Assembly (NCBI GenBank): GCA_016235595.1 | Contig: JACRJX010000035.1 | Coordinates: forward strand, 1 to 64,000 | DNA from: Verrucomicrobiota bacterium | GTDB lineage: Bacteria > Verrucomicrobiota > Verrucomicrobiia > CAIQCK01 | Direction: 5' to 3' | Length of the DNA stretch: 64,000 nucleotides | The notes under the pieces: generated by a model | The model's input: only the letters and a program-made list of their open reading frames with translations | What the model was told of the DNA's origin: nothing | Databases searched by the model: none | Position numbers and translations under genes: made by a program | Shown here: positions 1 to 7,671 of the stretch, piece by piece | Numbering within the stretch: the stretch's first letter is position 1 | How the letters are laid out: the number at the start of each line of letters is the position of its first letter

Positions 1-181
1 AGGCCAGCAGACACGCCAGCAGCACCGCATCGGCCAGCATCTGCCAGCCCGTCCGCTGCCGATCCGCCACGAAGACCGACACTCCGCGCGCCCGCAACAT
101 GAGAACACGCATCAGGGCGAGACCCATCCAACACGCAAGCGTGCCGAAGGCAAACCACTCAGAGAATCGTGACGTTGTCAT
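1..181 (-). CDS. N-terminal part of an integral membrane protein (runs off the window)
   Basis: The minus strand reads from an ATG at 181 without a stop to the window edge, giving 60 residues. The reading frame starts MTTSRFSEWFAFGTLACW and holds two hydrophobic stretches (about residues 8-28 and 48-60) separated by a basic loop with RARGV and DRQRTG. This layout resembles the N-terminus of small polytopic membrane enzymes such as isoprenylcysteine carboxyl methyltransferase relatives, but that is a weak guess. No clear Shine-Dalgarno sequence precedes the ATG. The rest of the gene lies outside the window, so its function cannot be assigned. Confidence 0.55.
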   Translation of the reverse strand, partial: MTTSRFSEWFAFGTLACWMGLALMRVLMLRARGVSVFVADRQRTGWQMLADAVLLACLLA

Positions 182-284
182 AGCGCGTGCAGAGGTCGTC
201 CGAACGATCCAAGCTCAGCAACCCGGCCCACGAGGGCGTCCGATTGCAACCGGAGTGCGATGGCCGGGTTCGCTGCAGCGCATG

Positions 285-749
285 TTACGCGTCGTGCCTC
301 TTGGTTTCACGCTGCTCATAACTCCAGCCGCACTTCGGGCAACGCTCGCGACTCTCTGGAATGGAGGTGCCACAACTCAAGCACTGAATGGACTCGGGTG
401 GCGGCTCGACACTTGGTGCCGGTCCGCCAGTCCAGTAAACTCCAGAGAACATGCTGGTCTTGCACGTCGCCGTGACTGTCTTGCCTTTGCGCGTGCGATA
501 CGTCACCTCGTAAATCCGGTCGCCCCTCTCGCCGAACCAACCGCGCCCGAGCGGATTCCAAGCGATGCGCACGACTGAGCCGCCGCCCTGCTCGACGTAG
601 TCCGCAATACGTGAACGGTCAAGTCGATCTTTGATCAAGCGAATTCCCAGCCAAAGACCGAATGCGCCGAGGAACCAAAGCAAGGAAACGCCGGGTGTGA
701 CCAAGTCGCCAAAGACTCGGTAAGTGGTTTCAGCAAGCAGTGGCATCAT
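285..749 (-). CDS. Small membrane protein with C-terminal zinc ribbon
   Basis: This encodes about 154 residues. One transmembrane helix lies near residues 15-33 (VSLLWFLGAFGLWLGIRLI). A middle region follows with beta-rich text (VRIAWNPLGRGW, YEVTYRTRKGKTVTATC), and the C-terminus carries two CxxC knuckles (CLSCGTSIPESRERCPKCGW), a zinc ribbon. The protein is probably anchored in the inner membrane with the soluble part in the cytoplasm; no enzymatic motif is visible. The ATG at 749 is chosen. An in-frame GTG at 770 is the alternative and lies only five bases after a -10-like box, so a leaderless GTG start cannot be excluded. The family is not recognised. Confidence 0.7.
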   Translation of the reverse strand: MMPLLAETTYRVFGDLVTPGVSLLWFLGAFGLWLGIRLIKDRLDRSRIADYVEQGGGSVVRIAWNPLGRGWFGERGDRIYEVTYRTRKGKTVTATCKTSMFSGVYWTGGPAPSVEPPPESIQCLSCGTSIPESRERCPKCGWSYEQRETKRHDA

Positions 750-775
750 GCGCGTGAGATGTCGAGACACCTAAC

Positions 776-803
776 ATTCTAGTTCGCCGAAACCAGCCAG
801 CAA
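776..803 (-). promoter_or_regulatory. Predicted promoter of the zinc-ribbon gene
   Basis: On the minus strand TTGCTG (798-803) and TAGAAT (776-781) are separated by 16 bases. This fits the sigma-70-like pattern seen before several other genes in this window. It points at the zinc-ribbon gene. Confidence 0.4.
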
Positions 804-883
804 AAGACCTACAACCCAGCATGGACGGTTGTGATTGATGGCGCACGCGTTGGGCGCGCCGAGTGAGCGCATATCGGCCAGAG

Positions 884-908
884 AAAAGACAAAGTGAGTT
901 TGTCTTTT
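884..908. repeat. Perfect AT-rich inverted repeat (10-bp arms, 5-base loop)
   Basis: AAAAGACAAA (884-893) and TTTGTCTTTT (899-908) are exact reverse complements around GTGAG. The hairpin sits in the gene-free stretch between the zinc-ribbon gene and the pseudogene. It could be a weak bidirectional terminator, because the right arm ends in T4 on the plus strand and the same holds on the minus strand, or an operator. Nothing else was recognised in 804-1028. Confidence 0.5.
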
Positions 909-1028
909 GCCGGGAAGATATGACGACTCTTCCTTTCCCATGCTGTGCAGTGTAAGCGCAGGGAGGCTGCGGGTCACGGAGATTTTGCTGCGCGCGGAGC
1001 CTTGAGTGCATGGAACTCATGCGCTCGT

Positions 1029-1343
1029 TCATTTCGCAGTGCCCGGCTTCAGCCACCGCTCAAACCACGCGATCATTTCGATGCGCATCTCGGGTGTGAC
1101 ATCGGCGACGCTGATGGTGACGCCGTCCGGTTGCGGACGCCAATCCAGTTCCGGCGGCAGCACCGTCCCCGTCCGGGAATCGCCGCCGCGCGCGGATGAA
1201 ACCAGAGGAACTTGCCGTCGTCGTGCTACATCATTGTCTCCAGCTTCACGGTGAACTCCACCGGAGCCGGTTCAGCGGCGTGTAGCGCGGCCATCGGAGC
1301 CATCAGCAGGGCGGCGAGGGTGAGAATGAGTTTTGGGGTTCAT
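1029..1343 (-). pseudogene. Chimeric pseudogene: sialidase-like N-terminus joined to an esterase C-terminus
   Basis: Reading leftward from the ATG at 1343, one shifted frame gives a signal peptide (LAALLMAPMAALHAAEPAPV) and then FTVKLETMM, an amber stop, and HDDGKFLWFHPRAAAIPGRG. That block resembles the N-terminus of secreted sialidase-like proteins; the intact one at 13586-14806 has the related TWFHPRACMVPG. A frameshift leads to PPELDWRPQPDGVTISVADV, also typical of sialidase relatives, with a large part of the propeller missing. The frame then runs without a gap into TPEMRIEMIAWFERWLKPG, nearly identical to the C-terminus of the esterase at 3649-5295. The remnant therefore has a start-proximal frameshift, a nonsense codon, an internal deletion and a fusion to a foreign tail. 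It is the decayed last member of the secreted-enzyme series. Confidence 0.75.
1042..1098. repeat. Direct repeat of the esterase 3' end (partner at 3662-3718)
   Basis: The 57 bases at 1042-1098 match 3662-3718 at about 53 positions by eye, in the same orientation. The distal copy is the 3' end of the intact esterase gene. The proximal copy is the tail of the chimeric pseudogene. The repeat records a duplication or recombination across the intervening GH42-like gene. Confidence 0.8.
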
Positions 1344-1372
1344 GGTGTGATCCTTGGATCGAATGCCGCGCA

Positions 1373-3652
1373 TCATTTTTTCGACTCAGGATGTGCGACC
1401 CGGAACAACCGGGCTTCCGATTCCTTGAGATGGAGGGTGAATTCGTGCCCGGTTCCAAGCCGTTCACCGGTAAGCATATCCTGCAACTCGGCATCTTGCG
1501 GCAACCGCAGTGTCCGCTCGCCGGTCGTCTTTGCGAACAAGGAGAGAACATTCCGACTGGCGCAGACGGAGGTTTTTGCATCATCCACATACAGAAATCC
1601 ACCTGACTGCCGAAAGATGTTCCTCAAAAGTCCGGCAGTCAGCAGCGGGTTGGCGCTGTAGATGGATGTCCAGCCGTCCATCTTCCGGACGGCCAGAGCC
1701 GGTGCCTTTGCGGATTCCAGCGTAGCAAGGACCGTCACGCCATCCTGCTCCTTCGGGGAATAGAAGACGCCTCCGTTGAATGCGGGTGGGTTAACCTGAC
1801 CGCTGGGACCAGGAATGCCATACTTCACGGTCCCCAGCCCTTTCACGATGGGATGGTCGCTTCCGCGAAGCACGGCCAGTGGCGATGGCGTTGGAATCCG
1901 GGCGATTCCGAAGCCGGTCAGCTTCTCGATATTGTCGGTGCTGAACGTGCCGTCGCAATAAATGCCGGGCGCATACACCCAGACAGCCATGGCGCCGTTC
2001 TGCCGCAGCCGTTGGTGAATCTGTTCCCGTCTCTTCGAGTCCACCCGATAGGTATTCAGGAACAAGTAGCACTTGTATTTGGGCGTCGAATCCTTGAGCA
2101 GGTCCGCCAGCAGATAGACCTCGTAAGGCGCGCCCATCCAGCCCAGCGGAGTGCGCTGCAAGGTGAGCGAGCAATACTGGAGCATGCGGTCATCCTGCGG
2201 GCGGTAGACCTGGCTGATGTCATCCACCACGACCGCCACCTCTGCTGTGGAACTGAACGGGCGAGCCTCGACCGCACGGAGTTCGTGGAACTTGGAAAAC
2301 AGATTCCAAAACTCCGGTGCGCTATACCATCCGCCATGCATGTCGAATTGCCAGGTGGCGATGCCGCTGGTCAGCACCCTGCCAAATTCACGAATCAACA
2401 TGTTGCGCTGATGCTCCCAGTCGGGCGTGTATCCGTGCAGCGGCGCGGCGCGGTCATGCGGAAGTGTGGCGAGATAGGTTCGGATGTCCTGCTCGTGAAT
2501 CGCCAGTTTTCCATGGACGCGGCACGATCCATCGATCAGCGCCAGCGCACCGGGCTGGTTCAGCGGACGCTGGTAATAGGTCACCGCTGTCAGTCCATCA
2601 ATGTCAGGACATTTCAGGAGCGCTTCCTGCAACAGGCAGCCTTGGTTTTGCGAGTAGCAAGTCGCGTCCAGGATGCTGCTGCCTGTGTAGAGACTCACCC
2701 ATGCGCGCCCTTTGCTGGCCGCTTTCACCGCGTGGGCCAGCCGCCGAATCAGGTCAACCTGCACGCGTGCGAACGCCTCCGTGAAATCAATGACGTCTTG
2801 TTCTTTGGATGGATCACGAAAATCGCCGGCGCCCAACCGGCGTTGCACGCTGGGAATGGCGGCTGTATCGAACGCAAGGGCAGGCTGTCCCCATGCCTCG
2901 TTCAACAGGCGGGGATCGTTGCGATACTTTTGTCGCAGGAAGTCGCCGAAGTATTTTCGCATCGGTGCGCTGTAGTCGCTGGTCTTACCCCGCTTGATAC
3001 CCCAGTGCATCCACTGGCCATCGCCACCGCCCACCAGATGGATCCCCATGAACATATCCCGGTAGGGCTGTTGGTCTATATGAGCTATCATCTCGGCGAG
3101 CAGGTGTTCTACATCCTGTAGATAGACTTCCGATGCCAGGGAGGCGCCTGCCATGCTCGTGATGGAGGAAGAGTCGTCGATCTCCGGCGTGCCGTCTTCA
3201 TAAGCAACCACCTCCGCAGGGTGTGATTTGAGCCAGGAAACCGGGGCATCGAGGGCGAGATACAGAATCACTTTTATGCCAGGGGCCAAGGACCGCACCC
3301 GCGCAAATCGTTCATCCAACGATCTCCAGTCATACTGGCGGTTACCTGCCCACACGGGTCCAATCCCGCGGGATCGCGGGGCCTTGGCCACGTGAAACGG
3401 AATCCCGGCCACCTGATAGCCTGCCTTGGCCACATCGGGAAGGACATCAAGCGAACTTCCAATGGCGTCCGTCACAAAGAAGTTCTCGACCGCCGGTTGA
3501 CCGTTGATTTCCAGCCGGGGCCGCCCGCCCTTCACAACCACTTTGGAAGAGCATCGCTCTGGCAGCGGTTTGTCGCCGGTGCCAGGCGCATCAGCGGCGT
3601 GCAGCGCGGCCAGCGGAGCCATCAGCAGGAAAGAGAGGATGTAGCGTTTCAT
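1373..3652 (-). CDS. Secreted GH42-like (beta-galactosidase-type) glycoside hydrolase
   Basis: This encodes about 759 residues with a signal peptide ending PLAALHAAD. A TIM-barrel region follows (about residues 45-420), then a region resembling the GH42 trimerisation domain (about 450-680) and a small beta C-terminus. Family-like marks are the early barrel text YDWRSLDERFARVRSLAPG and LLNEAWGQPA near residue 250, matching the LN-x-AWG motif of GH42 enzymes. The usual NE acid/base pair is not obvious; the aligned region reads IHLVGGGDGQWMHWG, so activity is uncertain. The start is the ATG at 3652, because it overlaps the stop of the upstream esterase as ATGA, implying translational coupling. 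The enzyme probably cleaves beta-linked oligosaccharides outside the cytoplasm. Confidence 0.75.
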   Translation of the reverse strand: MKRYILSFLLMAPLAALHAADAPGTGDKPLPERCSSKVVVKGGRPRLEINGQPAVENFFVTDAIGSSLDVLPDVAKAGYQVAGIPFHVAKAPRSRGIGPVWAGNRQYDWRSLDERFARVRSLAPGIKVILYLALDAPVSWLKSHPAEVVAYEDGTPEIDDSSSITSMAGASLASEVYLQDVEHLLAEMIAHIDQQPYRDMFMGIHLVGGGDGQWMHWGIKRGKTSDYSAPMRKYFGDFLRQKYRNDPRLLNEAWGQPALAFDTAAIPSVQRRLGAGDFRDPSKEQDVIDFTEAFARVQVDLIRRLAHAVKAASKGRAWVSLYTGSSILDATCYSQNQGCLLQEALLKCPDIDGLTAVTYYQRPLNQPGALALIDGSCRVHGKLAIHEQDIRTYLATLPHDRAAPLHGYTPDWEHQRNMLIREFGRVLTSGIATWQFDMHGGWYSAPEFWNLFSKFHELRAVEARPFSSTAEVAVVVDDISQVYRPQDDRMLQYCSLTLQRTPLGWMGAPYEVYLLADLLKDSTPKYKCYLFLNTYRVDSKRREQIHQRLRQNGAMAVWVYAPGIYCDGTFSTDNIEKLTGFGIARIPTPSPLAVLRGSDHPIVKGLGTVKYGIPGPSGQVNPPAFNGGVFYSPKEQDGVTVLATLESAKAPALAVRKMDGWTSIYSANPLLTAGLLRNIFRQSGGFLYVDDAKTSVCASRNVLSLFAKTTGERTLRLPQDAELQDMLTGERLGTGHEFTLHLKESEARLFRVAHPESKK

Positions 3653-5295
3653 TTTGTATTCCCCGGCTTCAGCCATCGCTCAAACCATGCGAGCATTTCG
3701 ATGCGCATCTCGGGCGTGTAAACATGGCCGGTGTCGCGATAGATGATGCTCTTGAACTGATCGGGCGCGTTGACAGCGCGATAGACGCCGTTGACTTTTT
3801 CCTCGAGGACTTTGATGCCGTCCACGGGCGAGCCGTAATCGAGGTCGCCGGTCAGCGCGAGGAATGGACGCGGGGCCAGCAGCGCGAGGACGCCTTCGGT
3901 GTCGAAGTGTTTCAGCAGGCCATACGTGAAGTAGTAAAGCCCGTGCGCCTTCAGGTTGCCGTGGAGGATGAGGTTTTCGTAACGCGTCAGGCAAGCGACG
4001 CCGACGGTGGCGGCGACGCGTTCATCCACGGCGGCGAGCCACCACGAGCGCGTGCTGCCCATGCTCATGCCGGTGGCGCCTATGCGCTTCGGGTCCACCT
4101 CGGGGCGCTGGCTCAGGTAATCGAGCGCGATCTGGTCGTCGCGCACCATCATGCCCCACACCGTGCGGCCGAGCCACAGGTTCAGTTTCAACAGGCTGTT
4201 TTGCGTGATGTCCGCGTGGGGAATGACGCCGCGGCGATAGACGTCGCGCGGGCCGCTGGGGACGTTCTCGGCACGGTCGCCGTAATACCACGCGTCCGGC
4301 GCGACCACGACGTAACCGTTGCGGACGAACGCTTCGCCGATGCTCTCCGGATCGCTGCCGGGCGTGATGAGCGAGTTCTTGTCGGGGGTGGAGGAATGGA
4401 GAAAGAGAATGGCGGGCGCGGGCCGCTGGCGCTTCTGCGGCACCAACACCAGGGCGCTGATGTCATTGCCGACACCGTTGTCGATGGAAACGCGTTCGAG
4501 CGTATAGCCGCGGCGCAACTCGCGGCTCACCAGCCGCGCCGTGGTCTTCGCGGGACGCGGCGGCAGGTCGCCGAGTGAATCCATCACGGCGCGCAGAACC
4601 GCCGGGCGTTGCTTCTGCCACGTCGCAGCGTTTTCCGGCACACTGAACTTTCCAATCGGCAGGTTCTTATAGGCCGCCGGCACCTCCGCATCGTGTTCGG
4701 CCTCCGCCTTGCGATAACGCGCCGCGACCTCGGGACCGCCGGGGTGTGACGGGTTCCACTTTGAGTAAAGCAGCACGCTCCACTGCCGCATCACGCAATC
4801 CGCGACGGCTTCGGAGAGACGCTCGGGGCTGGCGTCGGGCAGGTCATGGACCGGGATATTCGCCTCGCGCATGACGGCGGCAGCGATGGCGTTGCAGTGC
4901 TTCGCGTTGGCGTGGGTTCCCTCGGGCGTGTTGGCAAACACCACCGCGATGGAAGGTTCCCGCTGCAAACGTGCGACGATCTGACGGAGGTTCGATTCGT
5001 ACTGAGCGAGGTCGCCCGGCTCGCAACTAAAATGCACGACGGACGGTTTCTCGCGTTTGAGCCATTCCTCCATGTGCGCCAACACCTGCTCGCTATCCCC
5101 GCCGCTCGCCGCAGGGCTGACGACGACCGCCTTGCCCGCCAACCGCTTCGCTACGAGCGCCGCGTAGCTGGCCTTGATCGAATCGCCGATGAGCACGACT
5201 TTCGGCAACTCAGGTGCGGACGGTGTTTTGCTCTGAGCCGCCGATGCAGTCATCGCGGTCAGTAGAACCAGTGTGGATAGACAGAGTGATTTCAT
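3649..5295 (-). CDS. Secreted two-domain esterase: SGNH-like domain plus acetylxylan-esterase-like alpha/beta hydrolase
   Basis: This encodes about 548 residues. The signal peptide is MKSLCLSTLVLLTAMTASAA. The N-terminal part (about 30-185) begins with the SGNH block VVLIGDSI, but the later D-x-x-H catalytic block is not visible: the helix after it reads PERLSEAVADCVMRQ with no preceding D..H. The C-terminal part (about 200-548) is an alpha/beta hydrolase with nucleophile elbow GMSMGS, a likely acid at GDLDYGSP and a likely His in DTGHVYTPE. It probably removes acyl groups from polysaccharides. It overlaps the downstream GH42-like gene by four bases. Its last 57 bases recur in the pseudogene at 1042-1098. 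The ATG at 5295 is preferred over upstream starts because it begins the signal peptide. Confidence 0.75.
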   Translation of the reverse strand: MKSLCLSTLVLLTAMTASAAQSKTPSAPELPKVVLIGDSIKASYAALVAKRLAGKAVVVSPAASGGDSEQVLAHMEEWLKREKPSVVHFSCEPGDLAQYESNLRQIVARLQREPSIAVVFANTPEGTHANAKHCNAIAAAVMREANIPVHDLPDASPERLSEAVADCVMRQWSVLLYSKWNPSHPGGPEVAARYRKAEAEHDAEVPAAYKNLPIGKFSVPENAATWQKQRPAVLRAVMDSLGDLPPRPAKTTARLVSRELRRGYTLERVSIDNGVGNDISALVLVPQKRQRPAPAILFLHSSTPDKNSLITPGSDPESIGEAFVRNGYVVVAPDAWYYGDRAENVPSGPRDVYRRGVIPHADITQNSLLKLNLWLGRTVWGMMVRDDQIALDYLSQRPEVDPKRIGATGMSMGSTRSWWLAAVDERVAATVGVACLTRYENLILHGNLKAHGLYYFTYGLLKHFDTEGVLALLAPRPFLALTGDLDYGSPVDGIKVLEEKVNGVYRAVNAPDQFKSIIYRDTGHVYTPEMRIEMLAWFERWLKPGNTK

Positions 5296-5462
5296 GGGGG
5301 TGTTCAGGAAAATGGCGTGAGAGAGTTTTTCACAGAGACATCTTAGCAAATAGAGCTTCGCGCGGAAGTTTTATCATCCACACCCGCATCGAACGCAGCC
5401 TCGCTATCGGAGCCAACAGCGGCGCAGCGCAAGTGAGAATGTTCCATGCTGCCCGGCCTTGC

Positions 5463-7592
5463 TCATTTGAGCTTTGTCACCACATCCACCACCGTGATGC
5501 CGTGGCCAGGCACGCGCACACTGAACTTCGAGCCCTCGGGCCGGATGGCTACGGAGGGGAAGCCGGAGCGCACTTCCACGGATTCGATCGGCTGCCCGAT
5601 GTCGATCTGCGGACGCGCATAGCTTGGCGTGCGGTTCTTGATCGCAATGCGGATGCGACCGCTTTCCTGCTCCACAGGCATGAGCGCCACGGATTCGTTT
5701 TCTGCGACCACGGTGATCGGTGTTGAGACACGTTGCAGCGTCTGCGCGCAGGCTTTGATGAAACTTTGGGAAACCTTGCGATACGTCAGGTGATCCCAGT
5801 AGCCCTTGGGGTCCGTGAGACTCATGAAATCGCCGAGTGCCGGCTCTTCGCCATCCCTGTCTATTTTCAACAGCACCACCGGCTTCGCGCCATACACGCC
5901 GCACCACATTTCATTCGGCGGATACACGTCGCTGAACTCAACGTCGGCCTTGGGCAGCAAGTCCACCTTGCGCCCCACCAGCACGATGGGACCGCCCCGA
6001 TAGCGCATTACGTTGGCGAGTTCATCCGCGGGGAAGAGATGCGCGTTGGGTACCAGCAGCGCGCCGCGAGCTTTCTGCAGGGAAGTCACATCCACGGTGG
6101 ACTGCACCGAGGCTCCCTCCGCCATGAGATGAAAAAGCAGGTGGTGCGTATTCCAGGTGCGCGTCTTCAGGAAGTCGCCCATTTGCGCGTGAAAGGCCGC
6201 GGTCGACCACACGACAGTCGCGCCGCATGTGCGCAACGGCAACGACGAGAAGGCCCGTTCCCAGCGTTCTTCCAACCAGCGCCATTCATCGCGCTTCAGG
6301 CCATCGCCGAGACAGGCCAGGAAACCGTCCGCACTGGGGCGCAGTTTTCCATCCGGCTTCGTGTGGAAGACATTCGCCAGCGAGTAGATCTCGCGTTCAA
6401 GCACTGTGGGAATATGGTGGATGGCGTCCCATTGCTCGACGACGTCATGCACGTTGTGCAAAAAAATCAGCCGCGTGTCCGGCACGCAGGCGCGCATCAG
6501 CATGAGCATGGCCAGAAAGTCATCATGCCGGTCCTGACCCGCGAGGCGGGGGTCCATGGCCAAACCCGCCGCCACGGTTTCCACGATGATGCCGTCCACG
6601 CCTGTGGCCGCGATGCGCTGATAATCAATGCCGTAGCGATACAGCGCCTCGAAGGGCGCGCGGCCCCACGCTGAGTTGATCACCGCCTTCTTCTTTGCGC
6701 CGTGCAACGCCGTGACCATTGTTTTCCAGAAGCGAGCCCAGCGCATCGCATGAAACTCACTCCACTCAGCCCGTTTGCTTTTCAGAATCCAGTCCGCGCG
6801 GGCCGTCAGCTTTGGCACATCGAAGACACATCTCCGGGTGACCACGTCCGGCAACTGCAAGCCCGACGTGACGGCAAACTGGTCTGTCATATCATCCGAG
6901 AACGACACCTCATGCAGGGGCCCTGAAAGCGGCCCCCAACCATCCGCGCCATGCCAGCCATCGAATTCATAGTCGCGGAGCGTTTTCACCATCTGCTGCG
7001 CGAAGTAGTCCTCGAAGAACGAACCATCGCCCAGCCGGGCTAGACAGTTCAGCGCCCACGCAAAGCCGCTGCTCTTCCGCACATGCAGCACTTCGCGGTG
7101 ATCGCTGATCCATTCGCGATGCGTCTTGTCGCGATAGTATTTCGCGAACGTGCTCAGATACACCTGAACCCCGCGCCCGCGCAGCCCGCGGTTCAACGAG
7201 CGCAACTGATGGTTGGTCCACGCCTGACGTTTTCGCTCTTGATTGAACTCGTGTCCATCGCGCGAGCAATACTCCGCCGGCAACGGAGTCTCCTTCTCGA
7301 TGCCGGGATGTGAAAGGACGAAGTCGGGCGAGCCAATGAGCAAGCAGACCGCGGTTGGCTGAAAACCCGTCGTGCTGAGATACTGGCCCACACCGAAGTC
7401 AGGCTGCTGATTGTCAAACGCGATCAACTCCGTCCAGATCCAGCGCTCATGCGGACGGGGCGCGGCGGCGCTCAGCCGGGTATCGAGAGCGGGTGCAGAA
7501 GCAGCATTGGCAGCCACGCCACCGCCGAGTGCCAGCACGAGCAAACTGACAGCGACGCCTAATGATGAGGTTGGCAGGTGTAGTGGATGCAT
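5463..7592 (-). CDS. Secreted protein of unknown family, probably TIM-barrel glycosidase-like
   Basis: This encodes 709 residues with an N-terminal export signal (VAVSLLVLALGGGVAANAAS). The middle resembles a TIM-barrel glycosidase: GVQVYLSTFAKYYRD, a YEFDGWHGADGWGPLSG segment near residue 210, GVDGIIVETVAAGLAMD near 330 and TRLIFLHNVHDV near 370. These conserved acidic spots at strand ends suggest a sugar-active enzyme, but I cannot place it in a numbered GH family. The C-terminal 200 residues look like a flavodoxin-like and beta-sandwich tail. The gene lies between the GH20-like and esterase genes in the same direction, so a role in extracellular glycan breakdown is inferred from context. 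No strong Shine-Dalgarno sequence precedes the ATG. Confidence 0.6.
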   Translation of the reverse strand: MHPLHLPTSSLGVAVSLLVLALGGGVAANAASAPALDTRLSAAAPRPHERWIWTELIAFDNQQPDFGVGQYLSTTGFQPTAVCLLIGSPDFVLSHPGIEKETPLPAEYCSRDGHEFNQERKRQAWTNHQLRSLNRGLRGRGVQVYLSTFAKYYRDKTHREWISDHREVLHVRKSSGFAWALNCLARLGDGSFFEDYFAQQMVKTLRDYEFDGWHGADGWGPLSGPLHEVSFSDDMTDQFAVTSGLQLPDVVTRRCVFDVPKLTARADWILKSKRAEWSEFHAMRWARFWKTMVTALHGAKKKAVINSAWGRAPFEALYRYGIDYQRIAATGVDGIIVETVAAGLAMDPRLAGQDRHDDFLAMLMLMRACVPDTRLIFLHNVHDVVEQWDAIHHIPTVLEREIYSLANVFHTKPDGKLRPSADGFLACLGDGLKRDEWRWLEERWERAFSSLPLRTCGATVVWSTAAFHAQMGDFLKTRTWNTHHLLFHLMAEGASVQSTVDVTSLQKARGALLVPNAHLFPADELANVMRYRGGPIVLVGRKVDLLPKADVEFSDVYPPNEMWCGVYGAKPVVLLKIDRDGEEPALGDFMSLTDPKGYWDHLTYRKVSQSFIKACAQTLQRVSTPITVVAENESVALMPVEQESGRIRIAIKNRTPSYARPQIDIGQPIESVEVRSGFPSVAIRPEGSKFSVRVPGHGITVVDVVTKLK

Positions 7593-7671
7593 AAGCGGGT
7601 GAGGGTCCTGGCAGGATCTTCGACAGTCCTTTCTTCATCGGAGCGGAACATGCCCGCGTTGAAGGTGTGTC

